From contig NC_007503.1 in the NCBI RefSeq assembly GCF_000012865.1, positions 1,116,001-1,180,000 on the forward strand: DNA of 64,000 nt. Direction: 5' to 3'. The notes below the pieces were generated by a model. That model was not told the origin of the DNA and made no database searches. It saw only the letters and a list, made by a program, of their open reading frames with translations. The DNA is from Carboxydothermus hydrogenoformans Z-2901 (GTDB taxonomy: Bacteria; Bacillota; Z-2901; Carboxydothermales; Carboxydothermaceae). This document shows positions 53,432 through 61,527 of this stretch, in pieces. The position numbers and the translations under genes are program-made. The stretch's first letter is position 1. Every line of letters starts with the position of its first letter.

Positions 53432-54907
53432 ATGCCTTTAAAAACAGTAAAGGAGTACCTTAATAGCTTAAGAGCGATGAAGTTTGAAGTTTATTTTAGG
53501 GGAGAGCGGATAGAAAATCCAGTAGATCACCCCGTAATACGTCCTTCAGTTAATGCTGTAGCTATGACCTATGCTTTAGCGCATAATAGTAAGTACAAAG
53601 ATCTTGCTACTGCTTATTCACCTTTTGTTGATAAGTATGTAAATCGTTTTACTCATATTCATCAAAGCACTGATGATTTGTTAAAAAAAGTTGAGTTGTT
53701 AAGAACAATTGGGCAATTAACTGGGGTTTGTTTCCAACGTTGTGTTGGCATGGACGGTTTAAATGCCGTTTATGCTGTAACGTATGAAATAGATGAAAAA
53801 TATGGGACCCAATATCACCAAAGGTTTATAAATTATTTAAAATATGTGCAAGAAAATGATTTAGTTGTAGATGGAGCTATGACAGATCCGAAAGGTGACA
53901 GGGGGTTAAGGCCTTCTGAACAGGAAGATAAGGATCTTTATTTGCGGGTTGTTAAGGAAACAGAAGAAGGGATAGTTGTTCGGGGTGCTAAGTTCCACCA
54001 AACAGGAGCTATTAACTCCCATGAAATATTAGTCATGCCAACAATCTCCTTAAAAGGAGAAGAAGAAAAACCCTACGCAGTATCTTTTGCTGTACCTTCG
54101 GATTCTCCAGGAATAGTCTATGTATATGGACGTCAGCCATCGGATTTAAGAAGTTTGTACGATGCTCCTGAGGATTGTGGCAATCCTAAATTTGCGGGGC
54201 AAGAAGCTGTGGTAATTTTTAATGATGTTTTTGTTCCCTGGGAAAGGGTATTTATGTGCGGTGAAGTGGAGTTTGCTGGAAATCTTGTCGAGTATTTTGC
54301 AAGTTACCATAGGCAAAGCTATGGTGGATGCAAAGTTGGAGTTGGTGATGTTTTAATTGGAGCTGCTGCTAATATTGCGGAGTTTAATGGGGTAGATAAA
54401 GCTTCGCATATTAAAGATAAGATTGTTGAAATGATTCATTTAAATGAAACGATATTTTCTTGTGGTGTTGCTTGCTCTTGTTTGGGGTATAAAACAAGTG
54501 CAGGTAACTATATGGTTGATAGATTATTGGCAAATGTTTGCAAACAAAATGTAACACGGATGCCCTATGAAATTGCAAGGCTACTGCAGGATATAGCTGG
54601 CGGACTTTTTGTGACAATGCCGTCATGGAAAGACTTAGAAAATGGTAAGGTTGGAGAATTGTTGCAGAAATATTTGGTCGGCAAGAAAGGCGTAAAAGTA
54701 AAAGATCGGGTAAAACTAATGAGATTAATAGAAAACTTAACATTAGGACGATCTGCTGTTGGGTATTTACCGGAATCGATGCATGGTGCCGGTTCACCTC
54801 AAGCTCAAAGAATTATGATTACCAGGCTTGCTGATATAGAGAAAAAGAAAAAGTTTGCCTTGCGGTTAGCTGGAATTGGTGAGCAAGAAAATGAGCGATT
54901 GGAGTGA
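53432..54907 (+). CDS. abfD: 4-hydroxybutyryl-CoA dehydratase/vinylacetyl-CoA isomerase homologue
   Basis: A 491-residue flavin and [4Fe-4S] enzyme of the HpaB/AbfD superfamily. The clostridial enzyme binds its cluster with C99, C103, H292 and C299; here C100, C104, H293 and C300 match with the same spacing, each shifted by one. Length also agrees. The family removes water from 4-hydroxybutyryl-CoA by a radical mechanism to give crotonyl-CoA. Presence of the cluster ligands argues against an oxygen-using hydroxylase. ATG 53432 follows GAGGGGG. No CoA-transferase or ligase is next to it; the upstream 2-oxoacid oxidoreductase could supply the CoA ester. Confidence 0.88.
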   Translation: MPLKTVKEYLNSLRAMKFEVYFRGERIENPVDHPVIRPSVNAVAMTYALAHNSKYKDLATAYSPFVDKYVNRFTHIHQSTDDLLKKVELLRTIGQLTGVCFQRCVGMDGLNAVYAVTYEIDEKYGTQYHQRFINYLKYVQENDLVVDGAMTDPKGDRGLRPSEQEDKDLYLRVVKETEEGIVVRGAKFHQTGAINSHEILVMPTISLKGEEEKPYAVSFAVPSDSPGIVYVYGRQPSDLRSLYDAPEDCGNPKFAGQEAVVIFNDVFVPWERVFMCGEVEFAGNLVEYFASYHRQSYGGCKVGVGDVLIGAAANIAEFNGVDKASHIKDKIVEMIHLNETIFSCGVACSCLGYKTSAGNYMVDRLLANVCKQNVTRMPYEIARLLQDIAGGLFVTMPSWKDLENGKVGELLQKYLVGKKGVKVKDRVKLMRLIENLTLGRSAVGYLPESMHGAGSPQAQRIMITRLADIEKKKKFALRLAGIGEQENERLE

Positions 54908-54914
54908 ACATTGA

Positions 54915-55298
54915 TTGGGATCTGTACGCATAATAGCTTATATAGATAAGACGGTAGTAAAAATTGTAGGATTTAAAATTGATAGAATTAATTTAATGGA
55001 AATTGAAAAAAAATTAATAGAAATATTAAAACGACCGGTGCGTGTAATTGGTGTTAGCGGAGAAAGTTTGGAATTTGATGTTTATGAATTGCCTCCGGAA
55101 CAGGTTTATAGGAATGAACGTAATATTATTGAGGCTATTGCAAATGAAGGTATAGAGGGGGTTGAAGTGGCAAAAATTGTTAAAGCCGAGCAGGTTCCGG
55201 AGGTTAATCTTGATGATTTAATATTAAAACCTGATGAAGAATATAATTGTCCAGCGGAAAGGTGGTTGCGATGGAAAAAGCTGGAGGAAGAGAAATAA
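54915..55298 (+). CDS. Uncharacterised protein upstream of the second LarA homologue
   Basis: A 127-residue protein without a recognised family. It has an N-terminal beta-type part (VRIIAYIDKTVVKIVGFKID), a second repeat-like unit (RPVRVIGVSGESLEFDVYEL) and a charged C-terminus with PAERWLRWKKLEEE. TTG 54915 is the only start after the preceding in-frame stop and has GGAGTGA before it. Its end overlaps the LarA homologue by 28 bp, so the two are tightly coupled; an accessory subunit or chaperone for that enzyme is one possibility. Confidence 0.7.
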   Translation: MGSVRIIAYIDKTVVKIVGFKIDRINLMEIEKKLIEILKRPVRVIGVSGESLEFDVYELPPEQVYRNERNIIEAIANEGIEGVEVAKIVKAEQVPEVNLDDLILKPDEEYNCPAERWLRWKKLEEEK

Positions 55299-56608
55299 AA
55301 AGTTATAACTTTTATGTTGACTTTGAGCCTATTGTGGCGCTAGTTAAAGATACGGTAATTCCCAAGATGTATAAAGTCAGGCAAAAGTTTGATGTACCGG
55401 TACTAAAAAATCCTGTTGAAAAATTAAACCAAGAACTTCGCAATAAAGAAGAAGTCATGAAAAAGTTAAAAGGAAAAAGAGTATGTATTGCGGTAGGTAG
55501 CAGAGGTATAGCGAATATTGCGGATTTTGTTGCAGAAACGGTAAAAGTAGTTAAGGATTATGGTGGAGAACCGTTTATTATTCCCGCTATGGGAAGCCAT
55601 GGCGGGGCTACCAATGAAGGACAAAAGCAGGTTTTAGAAGAGCTTGGCATAACTGAAGAAACTGTAAAAGCGCCAATTGTTTCGCATTTAGACGTAGAAT
55701 TAGTAGGGAAAACAAGGGAAAATGTCCCTGTTTATGCAAGTTGTGATGCTTTAAACGCTGATGCAGTTATCATTATAAATAGAATAAAACCTCATACATC
55801 TTTTAGCGGCGATATTGAGAGCGGTATTATAAAAATGATAGTAATAGGGCTTGGTAAGCAAAAGGGAGCCGAAGTGTGCCATAAAATGGGTTTTTATCGC
55901 TTTTCCGAACGGTTGCAAGAAATGGCTCGGGTAATTTTAACTAAAGTTCCAGTGGTTTTAGGAATAGGTTTAATAGAAAATGCCTATGATGAAACTGCTG
56001 AAGTTAAGGCGTTAACGACTGATGAGTTTTTTGTTGAAGAACCCAAACTTTTAAACCTGGCAAAATCATTAATGCCGAAAATTTTAGTAAACAATTTAGA
56101 TGTTTTAATCGTTGATGAAATAGGTAAAGATATCAGTGGAGATGGAATGGATCCAAATGTGACGGGAAGATTTGCTTCTGATTATGGAAAAGGAGATTTA
56201 ATCGTAGATAGAATAGTGGTTCTACGTCTAACCGAACGGACAGAAGGTAATGCAAATGGTATTGGTGTAGCAGATGTTACTACATTAAAGGTTTTAGAAA
56301 GTACTGATTTTACGAAAGGATATATAAATAGTATTACTGCTGCAATACCGCGTACCGTTCGTTTGCCAATGGTTATGCCTAATGACGAAATGGCAATTAA
56401 GGCAGCAATCAAAACTGCTAATAACTTTGATTATGTCGGTGAAGACACTAGAATAGTACGCATTAAAAATACTTTAAATGTAGAGCAAATTTACATTTCG
56501 CAAGCACTTTTGTCAGAAGTAAGAGCAAATTCATCATTAGAAATTGTTGATGGGCCAATTGACTTTGCTTTTGACGAAGAGGGAAATATTTTAACAGGAT
56601 GGAAATAA
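55271..56608 (+). CDS. LarA-superfamily nickel-pincer-dependent isomerase
   Basis: A 445-residue member of the lactate racemase (LarA/DUF2088) superfamily. All four LarA functional positions have counterparts: H110 in AMGSHGGAT (LarA H108, acid/base), H175 in KPHTSF (H174), K188 in GIIKM (K184, holds the cofactor) and H204 in VCHKMG (H200, nickel ligand); K188 to H204 keeps the spacing of 16. The family racemises or epimerises 2-hydroxyacids by hydride transfer. ATG 55271 follows GAAAGGTGG. Its cofactor could come from larEBC at 25-28 kb. It probably interconverts stereoisomers of a hydroxyacid in this cluster; substrate unknown. Confidence 0.82.
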   Translation: MEKAGGREIKSYNFYVDFEPIVALVKDTVIPKMYKVRQKFDVPVLKNPVEKLNQELRNKEEVMKKLKGKRVCIAVGSRGIANIADFVAETVKVVKDYGGEPFIIPAMGSHGGATNEGQKQVLEELGITEETVKAPIVSHLDVELVGKTRENVPVYASCDALNADAVIIINRIKPHTSFSGDIESGIIKMIVIGLGKQKGAEVCHKMGFYRFSERLQEMARVILTKVPVVLGIGLIENAYDETAEVKALTTDEFFVEEPKLLNLAKSLMPKILVNNLDVLIVDEIGKDISGDGMDPNVTGRFASDYGKGDLIVDRIVVLRLTERTEGNANGIGVADVTTLKVLESTDFTKGYINSITAAIPRTVRLPMVMPNDEMAIKAAIKTANNFDYVGEDTRIVRIKNTLNVEQIYISQALLSEVRANSSLEIVDGPIDFAFDEEGNILTGWK

Positions 56609-56648
56609 TAAGGAGTGGTTGTGAGAAATTTAAGATGAAAGAGTGGTT

Positions 56649-57305
56649 ATGTTGTTTGTTTTTTCCCTTAATATTCAGTTAAGTCCTTCCATTTCATTTC
56701 TTACACTTGGATATGGAAATTACAATGTTGGAAGTAAACACTTACCTTTTTTGTGTGCAATAAGTAAATTGCGAAAACAGATAGAAAAGGAAAAAAATGC
56801 AGTGGAAATGATAAGGGATCCTGTTGCGCTTGATTATTGGTTAGCCAAGCAAAGTAAATTTTTAGCAATAGATGGTATTGAGGTAGTGGCTTTAAGTTTA
56901 AATAATCCATTAATTAAGGAGCCAGGTGGAGGTGTAATAGGTTCACCGTTTAAAAAACTGCAGCCTGCCCGGGGTGAAATTGAGTTTTTAAAAAGTGATA
57001 TTGGAATTTTAACTTTTCCTGAAGGTCCTGGAGTAGCACTTATTGGAATAGATAAAAGTGACTTTGAAAACTTTCGAAAGGAATTAGGTAAGCTTAAAGA
57101 GGTAAAGTATAATTTTTGTCGAATTTTAGATTTAATAGAAAAAACTAAAGTTAAAACAGCGCTTTTCATTTCTGATGGATGTGGTTTAGTAGAAACTGGT
57201 GGTGGCTTTTATATTAGGAAATTCAATATTAGAAAATTTTTTTTCTTACCCTGGGGCAGAGTGAGTGGTGAATATGAATTGGAATTATATGTGTGGCAAT
57301 GTTAA
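56649..57305 (+). CDS. Uncharacterised protein (218 aa)
   Basis: I do not recognise this 218-residue protein. Distinct segments are LGYGNYNVGSKHLPFLCAI, PVALDYWLAKQSKFLAIDG, KEPGGGVIGSPFKKLQPARG and SDGCGLVETGGGFYI. Three Gly-rich turns suggest a nucleotide, flavin or cofactor site. ATG 56649 is chosen with GAAAGAGTGG upstream, though GTG 56643 is open. Its end overlaps the downstream activator by 32 bp, an unusual amount. It may belong to the LarA-linked pathway. Confidence 0.65.
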   Translation: MLFVFSLNIQLSPSISFLTLGYGNYNVGSKHLPFLCAISKLRKQIEKEKNAVEMIRDPVALDYWLAKQSKFLAIDGIEVVALSLNNPLIKEPGGGVIGSPFKKLQPARGEIEFLKSDIGILTFPEGPGVALIGIDKSDFENFRKELGKLKEVKYNFCRILDLIEKTKVKTALFISDGCGLVETGGGFYIRKFNIRKFFFLPWGRVSGEYELELYVWQC

Positions 57306-59058
57306 TGAGGAAGGGGTTAAAAAATATTTAAAGGAGTTAAGCAATAAAAAAAATGTAGTACCGGTATTTGTTAGTGTATTTAATTTAAAAGGAGAGTTAT
57401 TAGCTTTTTACTGTAAAGTTTGTGAAAATTGCAAATTCAAAGAAAGCCCCTTTCCTTTAGAGCATGAATTACTAAATATGTGTTTTAATGATGAGTTAAA
57501 AATTATAGTAGAGTCAATTATTGAAGAAGTGGACAGGTTGGATGATTTAGTAATTAAAGTTAAGACAGTAAAAATAAGTAGCTTATTAAAAAAAATTAAA
57601 GAACTTTCATTCTTGCAAGAAGAACTGGAAGCTATTATCGAAAGCTCGTATGATGGTATTTACGTTTCAGACTGTACTGGAAAAACATTAAGGATAAACA
57701 AAGCTTATGAGAGAATTACTGGTATAAAAAAAGATGAAGTTATTGGGAGACGACTTGATGAATTAAAGGCTGAAGGTTATTTTTCCGAAATTGTTTACAA
57801 GCAGGTAGTGAAAGAAAAACGGCCTGTAACAATTTTGCAAAAAATAAAAAATGAAAAAGAAGTTGTGGTAACGGGAAATCCTGTATTAGACAATAGTGGT
57901 GAAGTTAAACGTGTTGTGACCAATGTTCGTGATATTTCTGAGTTAAACATGTTACGGAGAGAACTTGCTGAAGTTAAAGAAAAGTCAAAGCATTATCAAC
58001 GAAAAATTGTAGAACTTCAAGAAAAATTAACTCTATTTTGTCAAGCTCAGCAAGACTTTAAAGGTTTTATTATCAAAAGTCCTCTAATGAAGGATGTAAT
58101 ATATAAGGCATTGAGAGTAGCAAGGACTGATACTACAGTCTTAATAATTGGAGAGTCTGGAACTGGCAAGGAAGTTATTGCCCGGTTTATTCATTTTAAT
58201 AGTTTACGTAAAGATAAAGCGTTTTTACCTGTTAATTGTGGTGCAATTCCTGAAAATTTAATGGAATCTGAATTTTTTGGTTATGAACCTGGTGCTTTTA
58301 CTGGTGCCCTTAAAACAGGTAAAATGGGGTTTTTTGAGTTAGCTCAGGGAGGAACGCTATTTTTAGATGAAGTAGGAGAACTTCCTTTGCATTTACAAGT
58401 AAAATTACTTAGGGCATTACAAACGAAAGAAATAATGCGTTTGGGAAGTACAAAACCTATAAAAGTAGATGTACGCATTATTGCTGCAACTAATCGCAAT
58501 TTAGCTAAATTGGTGGAAGAAGGTAAGTTTCGAGAAGATTTATATTACAGGCTAAATGTTATATCTATTGAAATACCTCCTTTACGAAAGCGAAAAGAAG
58601 AAATTATTCCAATGGCAATGGAATTTCTTACTCGAATTAATGAAAAGTATGGTAGTGAAAAAAAATTTACAAGAGAAGTATTAGAAATATTAAAAGAATA
58701 TAAATGGCCTGGTAATATTCGGGAATTGGAAAATGTAATTGAACATGCATATGTGGTAAGTCAGGATGAAATTAACGTTGAAGATTTGCCTATACATTTG
58801 GATTCACTTTACGGGGAACCTGGTAACATTGCTTTAATTAGAAAGACATTACAAAATAGGGAAAATATCACTTTAGATGAAGCAATTAGTTTAGTTGAAA
58901 AGAAGTTAATAGAAGATGCTTTGTTAAAATATGGTACAGAAACTCGAGCAGCAAGTGTTTTAGGTGTAAATCAATCGACTATATCGCGGAAGATTAAAAA
59001 GTACAATATTGATGTTAAAAAAATAATTGAAAAAAATAACGAAAAAGAATTAAGTTAG
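57274..59058 (+). CDS. Sigma-54-dependent activator with Cys-rich N-terminus and PAS
   Basis: A 594-residue enhancer-binding protein. The first 75 residues hold C47, C50, C53 (KVCENC) and C70, which may bind a metal or Fe-S cluster. A short coiled coil and a PAS domain follow (about 120-235). The AAA+ part has GESGTGKEV, EPGAFTGAL and FLDEVGELP. The Fis-type helix-turn-helix ends the protein (ETRAASVLGVNQSTISRKIKK). It is the last gene of the 46-59 kb cluster and lies just before a sigma-54 promoter at 59240. It is a good candidate for binding the TATGCA-type palindromes. Start ATG 57274 after GAGTGGTG; GTG 57265 is possible. Confidence 0.92.
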   Translation: MNWNYMCGNVNEEGVKKYLKELSNKKNVVPVFVSVFNLKGELLAFYCKVCENCKFKESPFPLEHELLNMCFNDELKIIVESIIEEVDRLDDLVIKVKTVKISSLLKKIKELSFLQEELEAIIESSYDGIYVSDCTGKTLRINKAYERITGIKKDEVIGRRLDELKAEGYFSEIVYKQVVKEKRPVTILQKIKNEKEVVVTGNPVLDNSGEVKRVVTNVRDISELNMLRRELAEVKEKSKHYQRKIVELQEKLTLFCQAQQDFKGFIIKSPLMKDVIYKALRVARTDTTVLIIGESGTGKEVIARFIHFNSLRKDKAFLPVNCGAIPENLMESEFFGYEPGAFTGALKTGKMGFFELAQGGTLFLDEVGELPLHLQVKLLRALQTKEIMRLGSTKPIKVDVRIIAATNRNLAKLVEEGKFREDLYYRLNVISIEIPPLRKRKEEIIPMAMEFLTRINEKYGSEKKFTREVLEILKEYKWPGNIRELENVIEHAYVVSQDEINVEDLPIHLDSLYGEPGNIALIRKTLQNRENITLDEAISLVEKKLIEDALLKYGTETRAASVLGVNQSTISRKIKKYNIDVKKIIEKNNEKELS

Positions 59059-59074
59059 TAATTGTGCATTTATT

Positions 59075-59090
59075 TATGCAAAAATAAATA
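59075..59090. promoter_or_regulatory. Possible activator site
   Basis: TATGCAAAAATAAATA, identical to the perfect palindrome at 38992 except for two bases, 150 bp before the -24 box. More TGCAT/ATGCA half-sites surround it (59065-59103). Confidence 0.5.
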
Positions 59091-59239
59091 AAATGCATTC
59101 ATGCCTAAAAACATTAACGTTTTTGTAAGATTTTGCTTTTTCATTAAAAATACAAAAATTAAAAATACATAGATTTAAATATGGTTTTTTTATGTCAAGC
59201 CATCTTTTTTTAAATATAATACCTTATACCTTAAAAAGA

Positions 59240-59255
59240 TGGCATAAAATTTGCT
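59240..59255 (+). promoter_or_regulatory. Sigma-54 promoter
   Basis: TGGCATA-AAAT-TTGCT, the same 16 bases as the promoter at 29428, with the same following AAAAAATTT. It is 112 bp before the hydroxyacid dehydrogenase start. Confidence 0.9.
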
Positions 59256-59366
59256 AAAAAATTTAGAACGTCGAAAGATATCTCGAAATGGGAAAAGTTT
59301 TAAAGTTACAAAAATAAAAAGGCAAACAAAAATTCTCTAAAAAAAATAATGAGAGGGAAAGAAATT

Positions 59367-60389
59367 ATGGACTTAAAAGAAATTAGGGCAACCGCCAGAG
59401 AAAAGCTCAAGGGATTTTGCCGGGTTTGCCCGGTATGTGACGGTCGGGCATGTGCCGGAGAAGTACCGGGAATGGGAGGAGTAGGTACCGGAAAAGCTTT
59501 TCAGGAAAATTTACGGGCTCTTTCCCGGTATAAGTTAAATTTAAGAACGATTCACGGAGTAAAAGAACCGGATTTAAGCTTTGAACTTTTTGGGGTTAAG
59601 GTAAGCATGCCGGTTTTTGCTGCTCCGATTACCGGAACCACTTACAACATGGGCGGAGCGTTAACTGATGAGGAATATAGTTTAGCGGTTGTTGAAGGTA
59701 GCCTTTTAGCTGGAACCTTAGCTTTTACCGGAGATGGAGCCGATCCCACCATGTACGGTTCGGGGTTAAAAGCGATTAAAAAAGTGGAGGGTAAAGGTAT
59801 TCCCATTATTAAACCAAGAGCGCAAGAGGAGATAATTAAAAGGATTAGAGAAGCGGAAGAAACGGGAGCTATTGCTGTAGGGGTGGATATTGATGGAGCC
59901 GGATTACTAACGATGGCTTTAAAGGGGCAGCCGGTCAGTCCGAAAACCCTGGAAGAAGTAATGGAAATTGTTAATTCCACCAGGCTTCCGTTTATTTTAA
60001 AAGGTATTATGACCCCTGATGAGGCCGAATTAGCGGTTCAGGCCGGGGCGAAAGCCATTGTGGTTTCCAACCATGGTGGAAGGACGTTGGATGAAACTCC
60101 CGGGGCTGCCGATGTCCTGCCGGAAATTGCTGCCAGAGTAAAAGGGAAAATCACCATCCTGGCCGATGGAGGAGTAAGATCCGGTGTCGATGTTTTAAAA
60201 CTTTTGGCGCTGGGAGCGGATGGAGTATTAATAGGGCGGCCGATAATTGTGGCAGCTTTTGGCGGTGGTGCCGAAGGAGTTAAAATTTACCTAGAGAAAA
60301 TTAAAAAGGAACTAAGGGAAGCGATGCTTTTAACCGGAGTTGCGCGGGTGACCGAAGTCCCGGGAACAATTATCCGGAAGGAGCAGTAA
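59367..60389 (+). CDS. FMN-dependent 2-hydroxyacid dehydrogenase with Cys-rich N-terminus
   Basis: A 340-residue TIM-barrel flavoprotein of the L-lactate oxidase/glycolate oxidase family. The active-site block VVSNHGGRTLDETP has the catalytic His and Arg, and the FMN phosphate sites are ILADGGVRSGVDV and LIGRP. The N-terminus contains C18, C21, C24 and C29 (CRVCPVCDGRAC), a pattern that could bind a cluster and so link the flavin to an Fe-S relay in place of oxygen. ATG 59367 is better spaced from GAGAGGG than ATG 59349. First gene behind a sigma-54 promoter; it would oxidise an L-2-hydroxyacid to a 2-oxoacid. Confidence 0.88.
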   Translation: MDLKEIRATAREKLKGFCRVCPVCDGRACAGEVPGMGGVGTGKAFQENLRALSRYKLNLRTIHGVKEPDLSFELFGVKVSMPVFAAPITGTTYNMGGALTDEEYSLAVVEGSLLAGTLAFTGDGADPTMYGSGLKAIKKVEGKGIPIIKPRAQEEIIKRIREAEETGAIAVGVDIDGAGLLTMALKGQPVSPKTLEEVMEIVNSTRLPFILKGIMTPDEAELAVQAGAKAIVVSNHGGRTLDETPGAADVLPEIAARVKGKITILADGGVRSGVDVLKLLALGADGVLIGRPIIVAAFGGGAEGVKIYLEKIKKELREAMLLTGVARVTEVPGTIIRKEQ

Positions 60390-60483
60390 GATGGGAAATT
60401 ATGTTGTGGGGTTTCATCTTAATATAAAAATAACCTAGAAAAAATAAATTGAATGTAATTATTCCAACTCAGGAGGTTTAAAC

Positions 60484-61398
60484 ATGACAGAAATTTTAAA
60501 TAAATTTCGTGGAGTAATTCCACCGATGTTAACCATTTTCAAAGAGGATGGTACCTTTGATTGGGAAGGCAATAAAGCTCTAATAGATTTTTTAATCAAT
60601 GGTGGAGTTCATGGAATATTTGTTTTAGGGAGCTCTGGAGAATTTTCTCATCTAAATGCTGAAGAAAGAAAGGAATTTGCCAAATTTGTGGTAGATTATG
60701 TAGCAGGCCGGGTACCTGTTTTAGTAGGTACCGGAAGCAGTAATACCAAGGAAGTTGTGGAATTAACGAAACATGCCAAAGAAATTGGAGCCGATGGTGT
60801 GGTAGTTGTTTCTCCTTATTATTGGGGACTTTCTGAAAAAAATTTATACCAGCATTTTGCAACTGTGGCGAAAGTAGTAGATATACCTATAGTTCTTTAC
60901 AATTTCCCTGATTTGACCGGTCAAAATCTTTCTCCTTCTCTTGTTGCAAAGTTAGCAAGTGATTTTCCAAATATTGTTGGTATTAAGGATACAATTGATA
61001 GTATAGCTCACATAAGAGAATTAATTTTACAGGTAAAAACAGTTAGACCGGATTTCAGCGTATTGGCAGGATACGACGACCACCTATTCAATACATTGGC
61101 TATGGGTGGAGATGGTGTAATACCTGGGACAGCTAATTTTGCGCCTCATATACCTGTAAATATTTATAATAATTTTGTTAAGGGCAATATAGAAGAGAGC
61201 ATGAATTGGCACCGGAAACTTTTAAGACTGCCGCGCATTTATAGTCTTGATAAGCCAGCAATTAGCTTATTAAAAGAAGCTTGCAAGCTTTGTGGTTTAC
61301 CCGTTGAAAGTTATATACGGCAACCAGCGGGGCGTGCTGATGAAGCAGCAGTAGAAAACCTAAAAACTTTGCTTAGGGAAGCGGGTTTAATAAAGTAG
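60484..61398 (+). CDS. DapA/NanA-family aldolase or dehydratase
   Basis: Class I aldolase (304 residues) of the dihydrodipicolinate synthase/N-acetylneuraminate lyase family. The Schiff-base lysine is in NIVGIKDTIDS and the catalytic Tyr in VLYNFPDLTG; GSSGEFSHLNAEERKEF is the carboxylate-binding loop. In a sugar-acid context such proteins usually cleave or dehydrate 2-keto-3-deoxy acids. It lies between the FMN hydroxyacid dehydrogenase and an anion permease, so lysine synthesis is less likely. ATG 60484 follows CAGGAGG. Confidence 0.88.
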   Translation: MTEILNKFRGVIPPMLTIFKEDGTFDWEGNKALIDFLINGGVHGIFVLGSSGEFSHLNAEERKEFAKFVVDYVAGRVPVLVGTGSSNTKEVVELTKHAKEIGADGVVVVSPYYWGLSEKNLYQHFATVAKVVDIPIVLYNFPDLTGQNLSPSLVAKLASDFPNIVGIKDTIDSIAHIRELILQVKTVRPDFSVLAGYDDHLFNTLAMGGDGVIPGTANFAPHIPVNIYNNFVKGNIEESMNWHRKLLRLPRIYSLDKPAISLLKEACKLCGLPVESYIRQPAGRADEAAVENLKTLLREAGLIK

Positions 61399-61527
61399 TT
61401 ACACAACCTCCTTTTAGCATCTTTTCTGTTTAAAAGGTGTCAAAAGGCTGTTTTTGGATATCTTATAGTAGTCTTTGACATCTCCTGGGATTTTTTAAAG
61501 ATTTTTTGTGAATAAGGAGGAAAATCA

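Noticed and set aside
53432-54907. Reading the AbfD-like gene as a 4-hydroxyphenylacetate monooxygenase
   Set aside because: The four [4Fe-4S] ligands of 4-hydroxybutyryl-CoA dehydratase are all present with the same spacing; the monooxygenases lack them.
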